A DNA stretch of 62,221 nt, taken from the NCBI GenBank assembly GCA_045590155.1, contig JAZNQL010000019.1, forward strand, positions 1 to 62,221, given 5' to 3'. Shown here in pieces: positions 8,248 to 17,785 of this stretch; positions within the stretch are counted from its first letter, which is position 1; every line of letters begins with the position of its first letter. Source of the stretch: JAZNQL01 sp045590155 (lineage in GTDB: Bacteria > Bacillota > Clostridia > UMGS1883 > UMGS1540). The position numbers and the translations under genes are program-made. Under the pieces are notes generated by a model, which worked only from the letters and a program-made list of their open reading frames with translations, did not search any database and was not told the origin of the DNA.

Positions 8248-10893
8248 ATGAAAAAAATTTTGTCATTTGCACTGGTTTTAGTTCTTATGCTTACCACACT
8301 GGTAACCCCCGCAAGTGCTTTAACTTTTGCAGAAAAACTCATCAACGGTTGGACAGGCGACCTCGATAACATAAACTTTATCGAAGCCTGGTTCAAAGAA
8401 TACAAAGGTCTTGAAGGCGATGCTTTATGGGCATATCTTGAAGAAGAATCAGATTATGTTATTCCTTTAAAGGACGTTGCTTTTGATGATATTGCAGGTT
8501 TAGATTCCGAAGAAGCAGTTAAGGCTTTAGGTAAACTTGGTATTGTAACAGGAAGAGAAGAAGGAAAATATTTCCCCAATGCTTCTTTAACACGTGCCGA
8601 AATGGTTACAATTCTTTTAAGAGTTTTCGGTCAGAACGAATACAAGGGCGATTTTAAGTTTGACGACGTTTTAGAATCCCACTGGGCATATAAAAACGTA
8701 TTAACAGCTTACGGAATGGGTATTGTAAACGGTACTTCGGCTACAACCTTCTCCCCTGACCTTGCTCTTACATACGAACAGGCAGTTAAAATGCTTGTTT
8801 CTGCCCTTGGGTATGATGCAAAAGCGGTTGCTCTTGGCGGATGGCCCACAGGCTACATAGCACAGGCAGAAGCAATGAATATTTTGGGTTCAACAAAGCC
8901 CGCAAATACCTCTTCAGAAATTAACCGCGGTACAATGGCTCAGCTTTTAAATAACTCAATTAAAGCTACCGAGCTTGCTATTGACTATGTTGACCCTTAT
9001 AAAGAAAAAATCCGTTTAAAGAAAGCTCCCAAAGAGCTTGAATTTATTGCTTTGGACACACCCATGATGAATGTTGACCGTACTTTGGCAACATACGAAT
9101 CCTGCAACGAATGGGATACACTTGCCGTTCTTCAGTCGAAATTTGACAACAAGGTTATCGGCGGTGTTAAATTTGACTATGTTGGCGGTTCATACGATTA
9201 CAGAAATATGGACGCTTGGCAGTGGATTCGCGATGAAAAGCTCCGTATGACATTCGATAACAAGCTTACCATAGAATCTTTCAGAGATATGGTTACAGAT
9301 CCAATGTACGAAACAGGTCTTAACGTTGCAATGTACGAATTATACAGTGACGATCCCCGCCACGACAACTGGGCTGCTCTTAATACCCTTTTTGACGAAT
9401 GTGACGAAGTTTTGGCAGAACGCCCCGGCTTACGTTCAAGCATAGTAGTTCAGTGCGGTACAGGCAGACGTAACAAACAGTATGGCCTTTACAACACAGG
9501 TTCGGAAACTGTTTTCACAAAAACTCCTTGTCCTCTTTCTGAAGAATACTGGAGAGTTCAGTGTTTTGAAAGATTTGCACTTGCTGCTTTAAGAGATAAT
9601 ATTAAAATAGTTTGTTACGACTGGGAAATGTACAGTGCTGACTCATCTCAGTACCCCGGCCCCTGCTTCTGTGACGACTGTTACAGCACCTTCGTAAATG
9701 ACAGAGGATATGCTAATAACGATACTATTGCAAAAGCTGAATCAACTGTAAGAAAAAATACTATTTTTGATTCAGGTCTTTTCCAAGAATACAGATGGTA
9801 TCAGGCCGAATGCATGATAGATATGTGCCAGAAGTACGTTAAGGCTATTCACGAAATTAACCCCAATCAGATTCAGGCATATATGCCTTTCTATGAAACT
9901 ATCAATGGTATCTCGCGTGCACTTGGCAGTCCATGGATGCCTTCGCTTTGTTTAGAAGAAGGTACATATTCAGGTTCACTTTTAGACGTTGCAACACGTC
10001 AGGAACAGGTTGAACGCGATGGTTTACCCCTTGCAACCTGCGTAGGTCTTTGGAACGACCCCATTAACCCTGAAGACTTCCCTGCAAAAATGAACTATGC
10101 TTCGTACGATTCCGACGGATTCTGGGTATACACAGCACGTAACTTCGAAGACGGCAAAACTTATACACATCTTACCGACGGTGTTGAAAGAAATGGTGAA
10201 CTTTACAGACAGGCTTGGGCAAAAGGTACCGCAATGCTTGATGAATACTTGAAGACAGGTCAAAGACTTCCCGATGAAGTATATGATATTTGGGAATACA
10301 CGGTTAAAAAGATAGATGGCGAACCCACAGATGCTGACTGGGAAAAAGCTGAATGGACACAGCTTTTCGGTAAGAATGACGGTACACAGGATACAGGTAA
10401 AGTAACAAGCACAAAAGCTAAAATGCTTTGGGACGGCAAAAACATTTACGCCCAGATTCATAATTACGAACCATATATGGACGAACTTGGCGAACCTACT
10501 GTAGGTGCCCGTGACGTGTGGAGCTGGACAAAGCAGGAATGTAACGAACTTTTCTGGAAGTTCTATGATACTGCACAGGGTATACATTTAGCATCAAATC
10601 GTGAAGCTTGTAACATTTACGACTCGTGCATAACATCTGTTGGTGTTCAATCAACAATTTACGATTTCGATATTTCCGTTAAATCACAGGATTATGCGGA
10701 TAAATGGGTTATGACCTTCCGTGTTCCCCTTACAGTTGACAATATAAGATATGCACAAAGCGGCGAAAAGATTAAGGTTTTACTTGGCAGATACCGTCAG
10801 CATCCTTCCCAAACAGGTAACTGGTGCTGGGCTACTGTAAACGGCCCTTATATTACATCAATGAGCCTTTGGGGCACAGCTTATTTAGAATAG
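8248..10893 (+). CDS. SLH-domain surface protein with hydrolase-like and CBM9-like domains (paralog 1)
   Basis: 881 residues. A signal peptide ends near PASA (about residue 24). Three SLH modules (about 75-245; e.g. FPNASLTRAEMVTILLRVFG, FSPDLALTYEQAVKMLVSAL) would anchor it to the cell wall. Residues about 270-670 look like a TIM-barrel hydrolase region, with YDWEMYSAD followed by the cysteine group CFCDDC and later LCLEEGTYSG. The C-terminal 190 residues begin KIDGEPTDADWEKAEW and contain AKMLWDGKNIYAQIHNY, typical of family-9-like carbohydrate-binding or DOMON-like sandwiches. I infer a wall-bound polysaccharide-degrading or binding protein; no named family is certain. The start at 8248 is eight bases after AGGAG; an ATG at 8242 is too close. 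Confidence 0.85.
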   Translation: MKKILSFALVLVLMLTTLVTPASALTFAEKLINGWTGDLDNINFIEAWFKEYKGLEGDALWAYLEEESDYVIPLKDVAFDDIAGLDSEEAVKALGKLGIVTGREEGKYFPNASLTRAEMVTILLRVFGQNEYKGDFKFDDVLESHWAYKNVLTAYGMGIVNGTSATTFSPDLALTYEQAVKMLVSALGYDAKAVALGGWPTGYIAQAEAMNILGSTKPANTSSEINRGTMAQLLNNSIKATELAIDYVDPYKEKIRLKKAPKELEFIALDTPMMNVDRTLATYESCNEWDTLAVLQSKFDNKVIGGVKFDYVGGSYDYRNMDAWQWIRDEKLRMTFDNKLTIESFRDMVTDPMYETGLNVAMYELYSDDPRHDNWAALNTLFDECDEVLAERPGLRSSIVVQCGTGRRNKQYGLYNTGSETVFTKTPCPLSEEYWRVQCFERFALAALRDNIKIVCYDWEMYSADSSQYPGPCFCDDCYSTFVNDRGYANNDTIAKAESTVRKNTIFDSGLFQEYRWYQAECMIDMCQKYVKAIHEINPNQIQAYMPFYETINGISRALGSPWMPSLCLEEGTYSGSLLDVATRQEQVERDGLPLATCVGLWNDPINPEDFPAKMNYASYDSDGFWVYTARNFEDGKTYTHLTDGVERNGELYRQAWAKGTAMLDEYLKTGQRLPDEVYDIWEYTVKKIDGEPTDADWEKAEWTQLFGKNDGTQDTGKVTSTKAKMLWDGKNIYAQIHNYEPYMDELGEPTVGARDVWSWTKQECNELFWKFYDTAQGIHLASNREACNIYDSCITSVGVQSTIYDFDISVKSQDYADKWVMTFRVPLTVDNIRYAQSGEKIKVLLGRYRQHPSQTGNWCWATVNGPYITSMSLWGTAYLE

Positions 10894-10915
10894 TTTGAAA
10901 TTTAAATTTAATCTT

Positions 10916-10945
10916 ACATTAGCAGGCTAAAAAGCCTGCTAATGT
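10916..10945 (+). terminator. Perfect 13-bp hairpin between the two SLH genes
   Basis: ACATTAGCAGGCT-AAAA-AGCCTGCTAATGT, followed by TCCCTTT rather than a long T run. It may terminate partially, or act as an mRNA-stabilising hairpin that sets different levels of the two paralogs. Confidence 0.65.
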
Positions 10946-10973
10946 TCCCTTTAAAAAGCAAGGAGATGAAAAA

Positions 10974-13640
10974 ATGAAAAAATTTACGGTGTTTTTACTT
11001 ACTCTTATTCTGGTTTTTTCCACTATGCAGGGATTAGTTTTAGCGGCTAAAACAACTGCCGAAAGAATTGTTGACTCATGGAACGGTGACGGCGAGTTGG
11101 TTCCTTTTATTGAACAATGGTATGAGATAGAAAAAGGTCTTACAGGCGATGCCTTAACAGAACATCTTGAAAAAGACTATGAATATATTATTCCCTTTAC
11201 AGATGTAACTTTTTACGATATTGCAGGCAAAGACTCCAAAGATGCTGTTTCTTTGCTTGGTAAACTTGGCATTGTAACAGGAAGAGAAGAAGGAAAATAT
11301 TTCCCCGACGCATCTTTAACCCGTGCCGAAATGGTTACAATCCTTTTAAGAGTTTTCGGGCAGGATGAGTACACGGGCACCTTTAAATTTGACGACGTTG
11401 CAGATTCCCATTGGGCATACAAAAACGTAATGATGGCTTACGGAATGAAGATTGTAAACGGAACCTCGGCTACAACCTTCTCCCCCGATCTTGCTCTTAC
11501 ATACGAACAGGCAGTTAAAATGCTTGTTTCGGCATTCGGATATGATGCACAGGCAGTAGAGCTTGGCGGTTGGCCTATCGGTTATATTGCACAGGCAGAA
11601 AAAATGGGCTTTTTAGGCTCAACAAAGCCTGAAAATACTGCTACCGAAATTAACAGAGGAACAATGGCCCAGCTTCTTTATAACGCACTCGATGTAAAGG
11701 AATATGCTATCGACTATGTTGACCCTTACAGAGAAGAAATTGCATTAAAAAACAATGCCGAGTTAATTCCTTTTGATGTTCCTATGATTAAAAAGGACCG
11801 TACAGTCGTAAATCCTTCGGCAGATTGCAACGAATGGGATACAATGGCCCTTCTTTCGTGCAAGGCTGACAAAAAAGTGGTGGGTGCGGTTATTCAGGAC
11901 TACATGGGTGGCGACAAGAGTTTACGAAATCCCGTTGCGTGGGAGCTTGCCGATACCAAAAAGCTCCGTATGGTTTACGGAATGCGACCTTACCTTGACA
12001 TATTTAATCACGAAATAGGCGATGCTATCGTCAGCACAGGAATAAACCTTTTATGTGTAGACTTTACAGGCGGTGTTGGGCAATATGACAGATTCTCAAA
12101 CGTTGAAGAAATTTTGGATACGCTTGACGAATACTGTAAGCAGAATCCCGACTTAAAGATTGTTATTTCACAGCAATGCGGTACAGGTAAAAACAACACT
12201 TTATACGGCACTTTCCATTCGGGAACAACAAAAGAATATACAAAAACTCCATGTCCTTTATCTGAAGAGTACTGGAAGGTTCAGTGTTTTGAAAAAATGG
12301 CTCTTATTGCAACACATCCTTCAGTTTACGCTATAAATTTTGACTGGGAAATGTACGGTGCAGATGCTACACACTATTCTGACTACTGCCATTGCGACAA
12401 CTGCTTTAACCGTTTTGTTACAGGCAGAGGCTACGAAAACCTTGCCGATACAGCTGCTACCGAGCGTAAAGCTGCATTACAGAGTGCAGGTCTTGTAAAC
12501 GAATATAACTGGTACCAGAAAGAATGCATGATAAGCATGGTTCAAAAATGGGTTAAGGCTTTACACGAAATTAACCCCAACCTTATCCTTGGTTATATGC
12601 CTTTCTATGAACAGGGTATAAATGGTATAACCCGTGCACTCGGCACTCCCCAAATGCCCTGCATAAATTTTGAAGAAGGTACTTACTGGGGCAACGTTTA
12701 CGATGTATTGGATAAAATAGAAACATATAAAAACCAAGGCGTGCCTGTTGTCTCTTTGACAGGGCTTTGGAACGACCCTCTTCCTGCCGAAGAATTTACA
12801 GAGCATATTGAAGAAGTATCCTACCATACCGACGGATACTGGGTATATGCGGCTAATTATTTCAGAGATAACACCAATTATACATTTCAGGCTTTAGACG
12901 GCATTGAGCGTAGCGGCAAGCTTTATCTTGAAGCTTTAGCTAAAGGTAACGATCTTATTGACGAGTATCTTAAGACTGGGAAGGCTGTTCCAAAGCCTTA
13001 TCTTGAAAATCCTGAATACGAGTGTGCTCGTATAGACGGTGAACCAACAAAAGAAGACTGGGCAAATACTCCTGACACAGAAAGCTTCAGACAACCCATA
13101 CGTCATTATCTTGCAAATAATGTAAGATCTTCTGCAAAGATGCTTTGGGACGGTCAAAATATGTATGTACGTATAACAAATTATACAAAAAACTTTGCTT
13201 CTATTCCTGAACAACTCAAGCTTGAACGTGATGCTCTTACAAGAAGAGGACAGGAAGTAAACGACGTTTTATGGGCGTTCCCCGGTTCACGAGAAGGGGT
13301 TCATATTATGGCAAACAAGGATGCCGGAAGTATTTATGATGCTTATATAAATAACGGAATCGAAGATTCTTCACGTAACTGGGATGGTATTGAGGTTTCG
13401 AGTTTTGACAGTGAATCTGCTTTGAACGAATGGGTTATGACCTTTAAAATCCCCCTTACCATTGACGGTAAAAATTATGCAAAGCAGGGCGATGTAATTA
13501 AAGTATTGCTTTATACTTCAACAAGCCATCCTTCAGACCCGCGTCCTATGCTTTGGTCAGCGACAACAAACTCTTATATGGGTGCAGGCCTTTTAACTCA
13601 AGCTAACATGGAAAAATGGAGTAATGTTACTTTAAAATAA
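10974..13640 (+). CDS. SLH-domain surface protein with hydrolase-like and CBM9-like domains (paralog 2)
   Basis: 888 residues, collinear with the preceding gene. It has a signal peptide (to about LVLAA), the same SLH triplet (SLTRAEMVTILLRVFGQ, FSPDLALTYEQAVKML), the same central region with FDWEMYGAD, CHCDNC and INFEEGTYWGN, and the same C-terminal sandwich (ARIDGEPTKEDW, AKMLWDGQNMYVRITNY). The SLH part is much more similar between the twins than the central part, consistent with duplication followed by divergence of ligand specificity. RBS AGGAG nine bases before the ATG. It is probably co-transcribed with paralog 1 through the inter-gene hairpin. Function is inferred only. Confidence 0.85.
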   Translation: MKKFTVFLLTLILVFSTMQGLVLAAKTTAERIVDSWNGDGELVPFIEQWYEIEKGLTGDALTEHLEKDYEYIIPFTDVTFYDIAGKDSKDAVSLLGKLGIVTGREEGKYFPDASLTRAEMVTILLRVFGQDEYTGTFKFDDVADSHWAYKNVMMAYGMKIVNGTSATTFSPDLALTYEQAVKMLVSAFGYDAQAVELGGWPIGYIAQAEKMGFLGSTKPENTATEINRGTMAQLLYNALDVKEYAIDYVDPYREEIALKNNAELIPFDVPMIKKDRTVVNPSADCNEWDTMALLSCKADKKVVGAVIQDYMGGDKSLRNPVAWELADTKKLRMVYGMRPYLDIFNHEIGDAIVSTGINLLCVDFTGGVGQYDRFSNVEEILDTLDEYCKQNPDLKIVISQQCGTGKNNTLYGTFHSGTTKEYTKTPCPLSEEYWKVQCFEKMALIATHPSVYAINFDWEMYGADATHYSDYCHCDNCFNRFVTGRGYENLADTAATERKAALQSAGLVNEYNWYQKECMISMVQKWVKALHEINPNLILGYMPFYEQGINGITRALGTPQMPCINFEEGTYWGNVYDVLDKIETYKNQGVPVVSLTGLWNDPLPAEEFTEHIEEVSYHTDGYWVYAANYFRDNTNYTFQALDGIERSGKLYLEALAKGNDLIDEYLKTGKAVPKPYLENPEYECARIDGEPTKEDWANTPDTESFRQPIRHYLANNVRSSAKMLWDGQNMYVRITNYTKNFASIPEQLKLERDALTRRGQEVNDVLWAFPGSREGVHIMANKDAGSIYDAYINNGIEDSSRNWDGIEVSSFDSESALNEWVMTFKIPLTIDGKNYAKQGDVIKVLLYTSTSHPSDPRPMLWSATTNSYMGAGLLTQANMEKWSNVTLK

Positions 13641-13650
13641 TCTTTTATAC

Positions 13651-13692
13651 AAATAACCGACAGGCAAAAAGCCTGTCGGTTATTTGTTTTTT
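13651..13692. terminator. Bidirectional terminator, SLH pair / AraC gene
   Basis: A 15-bp stem AAATAACCGACAGGC / GCCTGTCGGTTATTT with loop AAAAA, followed by a T run on the plus strand. The stop codon of the convergent AraC-type gene lies inside it. Confidence 0.9.
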
Positions 13693-14492
13693 AAATGTTT
13701 TTTATGTTCCGACGGAGAAACCCCGAAGTTTTTTTTATACAATTTATAAAAGGTTGAATAGTTTGAAAAGCCGTATTTAAGACTTATATTCTGTGCCTTT
13801 TCGCCTTTGTGTATTTCGGCATACGCCGACATAAGCCTTTTTTGTAATATATAATTTTTTATGCTTATGCCAAAGTTTGTTTTAAAGGCGTGCGAAATAT
13901 GCGAAACCGAATAATTAAACCTGCTTGCAAGGCTTTTGAGATTTAAATCTTTTTCAAAGTTATTATCGATATATATCATAAGCTCTTCCAGAAAAGAAAG
14001 CTCTTTGCTTTTTGTTTCTTTTGTTGTATTTTGGCTATATTTTATTGCATAAACAATATCTGTTGCAACACAGGATAAAATTTTATCAAAATCTTCTTTA
14101 GTTACTTTTGAATAACATTCAATAAGATATTTCATATTTTTTACTATTCTGTCCGAAGACAAAAGTGTAAGTATATTCTTCCCTTCAACTGCCTGTTCTA
14201 AAATTCTTTCGTCAATAAAATCGGGATGAATGTTTATTATACACCTTTCGTAATTTTCAACCTCGTCCAAAACGTGAAATTTGTGATATATTCCCGGCAA
14301 AATGATTACAAGCTGATTGGGTAAAAGTGTTTGCTTTATATTTTTGTTTATAAATTCCACTTTTCCGCTTAAAAACAAATATATTTCGCAATGGGAATGA
14401 AATTGCATTTCGTTATAAATACCGGTATCGCCCTTTTGATAAATAAAATCTACAAAATCACTTTCGTACACTTGTCTTTTTGCACCTGTCAT
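13680..14492 (-). CDS. AraC family transcriptional regulator
   Basis: 270 residues. The N-terminal cupin-like sensor (about 1-150; FHSHCEIYLFLSGKVEF, then LPGIYHKF) binds an unknown small ligand. The C-terminal AraC/XylS DNA-binding domain (about 170-268) contains two helix-turn-helices, with LASRFNYSVSHISHAFKTNFG and ISLKYGFSNYSTFYKLYKKNFGVSPSEH. The RBS GGGAGG is good. It faces the SLH pair and is divergent from the EamA-type permease, so either could be its target. A role in sensing a saccharide is plausible given the neighbours. Confidence 0.9.
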   Translation of the reverse strand: MTGAKRQVYESDFVDFIYQKGDTGIYNEMQFHSHCEIYLFLSGKVEFINKNIKQTLLPNQLVIILPGIYHKFHVLDEVENYERCIINIHPDFIDERILEQAVEGKNILTLLSSDRIVKNMKYLIECYSKVTKEDFDKILSCVATDIVYAIKYSQNTTKETKSKELSFLEELMIYIDNNFEKDLNLKSLASRFNYSVSHISHAFKTNFGISIKNYILQKRLMSAYAEIHKGEKAQNISLKYGFSNYSTFYKLYKKNFGVSPSEHKKHLKNK

Positions 14493-14562
14493 TTTGCCAC
14501 CTCCCGTTATTTTTACTCATTTTAACATAAGACAAAAATTTTTGCAATGTTTTTAATTTTTA

Positions 14563-14591
14563 TTGATTTCCCCCTTTTTTTGGTGTATAAT
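14563..14591 (+). promoter_or_regulatory. Promoter of the EamA-type permease
   Basis: TTGATT (14563-14568), 17-bp spacer, TATAAT (14586-14591), about 32 bp before the ATG. Confidence 0.7.
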
Positions 14592-14623
14592 TTTACATAT
14601 TTATTATACGGAGGATAAAATTT

Positions 14624-15589
14624 ATGACTTGGTTTTTATTTGCACTTATTTGTACTCTTGGCTGGGGCTTTGCTGACCTTTTCTATAAAAAAGGTTCTGA
14701 CGAGCAGGATTCTCAATCTCATCTTAAAATAGCAGTTTGGGTTGGTCTTGTTATGGGCGTGTGCGCTATTTGCTTACTGCCCTTTTCAGAAACAAGCTTT
14801 TCGTTTGCTTCGCTTTTAGACAATTCTGTTAAATATTTACCCGCTTCGCTTTGCTACATTATTTCCATGGTTATAGGCTATGCGGGTCTTCGATACTTAG
14901 AGCTTTCTATTGTATCGCCTGTTCAGAATGCTTCGGGCGCTCTCTCGGCAGCGTGTATGCTTATATACTTTTTAGTAATAGGCAAAATTGCAAACATAGG
15001 CGAAGAGCTTGCACCTCTTGACATTATAGGAACTCTTTTTATAATTATAGGCGTTATTGCTCTTGCTTTTGTTGAACAGCATTTATCACGCAAAGAAAGC
15101 GACTTGCCAAAAAGCGAAAAGAAGTACCGTTTTGGTGCTCTGGCACTTTTATTCCCCATTCTTTACTGTGTTTTTGACACAATAGGAACTGCTGCTGACG
15201 GAATAATCCTTGACGAAGAGGTTGGTCTTGGCCTTGGCGAAATTGACGTTATTATTTTATACGGTCTTACCTTCCTTTTAGCAGGTATTGCAGCATGGAT
15301 ATATATGCTTATTAAAAACAAAAAAGCTTACAATCCTTTTGCAAAGGGCGAAGGCAACAAAGGTATTGCAGCTTGCTGTGAAGAATTCGGTCAGATTTTT
15401 TATGTATATGCAATGGCAACAAAGCCCGTGCTTGCAGCTCCCATGATAGCATCTTACTGTATAGTATCGGTTATTCTTTCGAGAATATTTATAAAAGAAA
15501 AGCTTAAAGCTTCGCAGTATGCTTGTGTTATTTCAGTAATACTGGGTATTGTTCTTTTAGGCATATCGGAAGGTCTTGCAGAGGCTTAA
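14624..15589 (+). CDS. EamA/DMT-superfamily permease
   Basis: 321 residues with about ten hydrophobic segments in two halves joined by a charged loop (QHLSRKESDLPKSEKKYR, about residues 155-175). This is the duplicated 5+5 layout of drug/metabolite transporters. The N-terminus TWFLFALICTLGWGFADLFYKKG is typical of the family. The substrate is unknown. It has its own promoter, a GGAGG RBS and a strong terminator. Its neighbour on the left is a divergent AraC regulator. Confidence 0.85.
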   Translation: MTWFLFALICTLGWGFADLFYKKGSDEQDSQSHLKIAVWVGLVMGVCAICLLPFSETSFSFASLLDNSVKYLPASLCYIISMVIGYAGLRYLELSIVSPVQNASGALSAACMLIYFLVIGKIANIGEELAPLDIIGTLFIIIGVIALAFVEQHLSRKESDLPKSEKKYRFGALALLFPILYCVFDTIGTAADGIILDEEVGLGLGEIDVIILYGLTFLLAGIAAWIYMLIKNKKAYNPFAKGEGNKGIAACCEEFGQIFYVYAMATKPVLAAPMIASYCIVSVILSRIFIKEKLKASQYACVISVILGIVLLGISEGLAEA

Positions 15590-15603
15590 TTTTAAATTAT
15601 TTT

Positions 15604-15637
15604 AAGGCGGTGTAATTTTTACACCGCCTTTTTTTAT
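15604..15637. terminator. Bidirectional terminator, permease / deacetylase
   Basis: AAGGCGGTGTAA-TTT-TTACACCGCCTT plus T7. A hairpin with the same GGCGGTGTAA core recurs at 43152. Confidence 0.9.
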
Positions 15638-16335
15638 AACAAAACTTCTTTATTAGTTCCGTAAAAGATATCGTCATGTCCCGAAATAAGTTTGAAAAAT
15701 TCTTCTGTCTCTCTCCAGCAGTCACGGTCGTTATGAATATCACATTCGTAAGAATGTACCCAAACATAACAAAGCTGAGGAGTTTCGGGTTTTAAGTTTA
15801 TAAACTTTTCTGCAACCTCAAATGCCTTTTCCCCTTCTTCTATAACATGTACCGAAGGATTAAAAAGAAGTAAGTCGTCCTGCTTATCAAATCCGAAGGT
15901 TGACTGAACGGTTCTTGCATACTTCATTCCCGTATTATTTCGTATAACGTCTGCAACATGCTGTGTTACTCCGCCCGAAGGGTATGCCATACCAACAACT
16001 TCATATCCGCAAAGTTCTGAAAGACGAAGCCTGTCCTCTTCAACCTCGCGTATTATCTCACGTTCTGAAAGCTTTGGAAGATAAGGATGCGAAAGGGTAT
16101 GCCCTGCTACCTCGTGTCCTTCATAAACACTTCTTACCTCTTCGTGCTTTATTTTTTTGCGGATCATTTTCCCTCCCCAGAATGTAGAGCCTAAAAAATC
16201 CACACCCAAAAGCTCGTAGTTTAAATTAAATGTGCCTTTCATTCCATATTTATTTAAAAGCTCTATCATTCTTATGTCCTGAACAACTCCGTCATCAAAA
16301 CTGAAGGTTACCGCTTTCATTTTATTTCCAAACAT
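15634..16335 (-). CDS. Polysaccharide deacetylase family protein
   Basis: 233 residues, a NodB-homology (carbohydrate esterase 4) fold without a signal peptide. The metal and catalytic motif TFSFDDG is near residue 10, the second motif AGHTLSHP near 70, and AYPSGG near 110. The lack of an export signal suggests a cytoplasmic substrate or a divergent function. The start at 16335 follows GGAGGAG by five bases; the upstream in-frame Met reading lacks an RBS. A terminator of the preceding F420-ligase-like gene lies just upstream, so it probably has its own promoter. Confidence 0.85.
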   Translation of the reverse strand: MFGNKMKAVTFSFDDGVVQDIRMIELLNKYGMKGTFNLNYELLGVDFLGSTFWGGKMIRKKIKHEEVRSVYEGHEVAGHTLSHPYLPKLSEREIIREVEEDRLRLSELCGYEVVGMAYPSGGVTQHVADVIRNNTGMKYARTVQSTFGFDKQDDLLLFNPSVHVIEEGEKAFEVAEKFINLKPETPQLCYVWVHSYECDIHNDRDCWRETEEFFKLISGHDDIFYGTNKEVLL

Positions 16336-16352
16336 GATTTCTCCTCCCAAAA

Positions 16353-16387
16353 AATAAAGGAAAAGCAATACTTGCTTTTCCTTTATT
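16353..16387 (-). terminator. Terminator of the F420-ligase-like gene
   Basis: A 16-bp stem AATAAAGGAAAAGCAA / TTGCTTTTCCTTTATT, loop of 3, followed on the minus strand by a T run. It lies 38 bp after the stop codon. Confidence 0.85.
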
Positions 16388-16424
16388 TTATCATTTTAAT
16401 TAAATCTTTTCAAGTAAATATTTT

Positions 16425-17624
16425 TTAATTTGTGTAATTATCAAAGTATCCTTGAACCAATACAACGGGTGTTCCTTTATCGCCCGATCCGCTTGTTAAG
16501 TCGCAAAGCGAGCCTATAAGGTCGGTAAGTTGGCGGGGTGTTGTTCCCTGCGATGCCATACTTCCCTTTAAGTCGGCATCCTTTTTACGGATACTTTCGC
16601 TTATTGCATCCTTTAAAGCCTGTCCCGATAAATCTTTAAAATCGTTATCAGCAAGATATTTTAACTTGATTTCGTTTGGTGTTCCTATAAGACCATCGGT
16701 AAATGCGGGAGATACAACGGGGTCTGCAAGTTGCCATATTTTACCCTGGGGATCTTTGAAAGCTCCGTCGCCGTATACCATTACTTCAACGTGTTTTCCT
16801 GTTTCGTCAAAAATTCTCTTCTGAATGTCTAAAACAAGGTCTTTACATTCGCGAGGGAAGAGCTTAATCTTATCTTCGGTTGATTTGTTTGAACCTAAAA
16901 GTCCGTACTTTTCGTTAAATCCACTGCCGTTTATGGGAGCGTTTATAATATCGTCAAGTCCGCAAACAATTTTTGCACCTGCTTCTTTTAATATACGTTT
17001 TGTTCTTTTTCTTGTATGTATATCGCAGGTAAGAATGCAATCTGCATAATCCAAAATTGCTTTTGGCTGGTTTGCAAAAATAATTTCAGCCTCTGCACCG
17101 CTTTCGCGTATAATATCTCCATAGTATTCAACATAGTCAATCCCTGTGAATTCGTGACGGTTTACGCCAAAAAGTTCACGGTAACGTGCTTCTGTCAAAA
17201 CATCGGAATAAGGATTTACTCCCGCTTCGTCAATTTTATCAAGACTTACAAGTGCATTTCCTACTTCGTCTGAAGGATACGAAAGCATAAGAACAACTTT
17301 TTTCGCACCTTTTGCAATAGCTCTTAAGCATATTGCGAAACGATTTCTTGAAAGTATGGGGAATATAACTCCCACTGTTCCTCCGCCGAGTTTTGCTTTT
17401 ACATCGGCAGCTATATCGTCAACTGACGCATAGTTGCCCTGTGCACGTGCTACTATGGATTCTGTTATGGAAATAACGTCTTTGTCGTAAATATCAAAGC
17501 CTTCGCATTCAGCAGCTTCCAAAACACTGTCTGCCACTATTGCCGCAAGATTGTCGCCTTCTCTTATAATAGGGCAACGTATTCCGCGCGATACGGTTCC
17601 AACTCGTCTTTCGTTTTCTTTCAT
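16425..17624 (-). CDS. Coenzyme F420-0:L-glutamate ligase-like protein
   Basis: 399 residues. The N-terminal region (VGTVSRGIRCPIIREGDNLAA, then DVISITESIVARAQG) and the internal GSGFNEKYGLLGSNKSTED resemble the F420_ligase (CofE) family, which adds glutamate to F420-0 with GTP. It is longer than archaeal CofE (about 250). Many Clostridia carry such a long stand-alone homologue without other F420 genes, and the real substrate is unknown. No F420 biosynthesis gene is visible nearby. Start ATG 17624 with AAGGAG eight bases upstream. Confidence 0.75.
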   Translation of the reverse strand: MKENERRVGTVSRGIRCPIIREGDNLAAIVADSVLEAAECEGFDIYDKDVISITESIVARAQGNYASVDDIAADVKAKLGGGTVGVIFPILSRNRFAICLRAIAKGAKKVVLMLSYPSDEVGNALVSLDKIDEAGVNPYSDVLTEARYRELFGVNRHEFTGIDYVEYYGDIIRESGAEAEIIFANQPKAILDYADCILTCDIHTRKRTKRILKEAGAKIVCGLDDIINAPINGSGFNEKYGLLGSNKSTEDKIKLFPRECKDLVLDIQKRIFDETGKHVEVMVYGDGAFKDPQGKIWQLADPVVSPAFTDGLIGTPNEIKLKYLADNDFKDLSGQALKDAISESIRKKDADLKGSMASQGTTPRQLTDLIGSLCDLTSGSGDKGTPVVLVQGYFDNYTN

Positions 17625-17705
17625 ACATATATCTCCTTTATTCCAATATAAACACACTAATTTTACCCAAAAAAGGGAAAATAAAAGAGGGTATGATAAC
17701 TCAAC

Positions 17706-17733
17706 AAAAGAGGCATAAACAATGCATTCTTTT
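17706..17733 (-). terminator. Possible terminator downstream of tRNA-Leu
   Basis: A stem AAAAGA...GCAT / ATGC...TCTTTT, read on the minus strand about 50 nt after the tRNA, ends in TCTTTTGTT. The stretch 17625-17785 holds no gene I can support. A second small palindrome GGTATA-TTT-TATACC lies at 17769-17783. Confidence 0.4.
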
Positions 17734-17785
17734 ATCTATTTACGTTATCAATTACCTCTCGTAGTTTGGTATAAAATATACCGTT

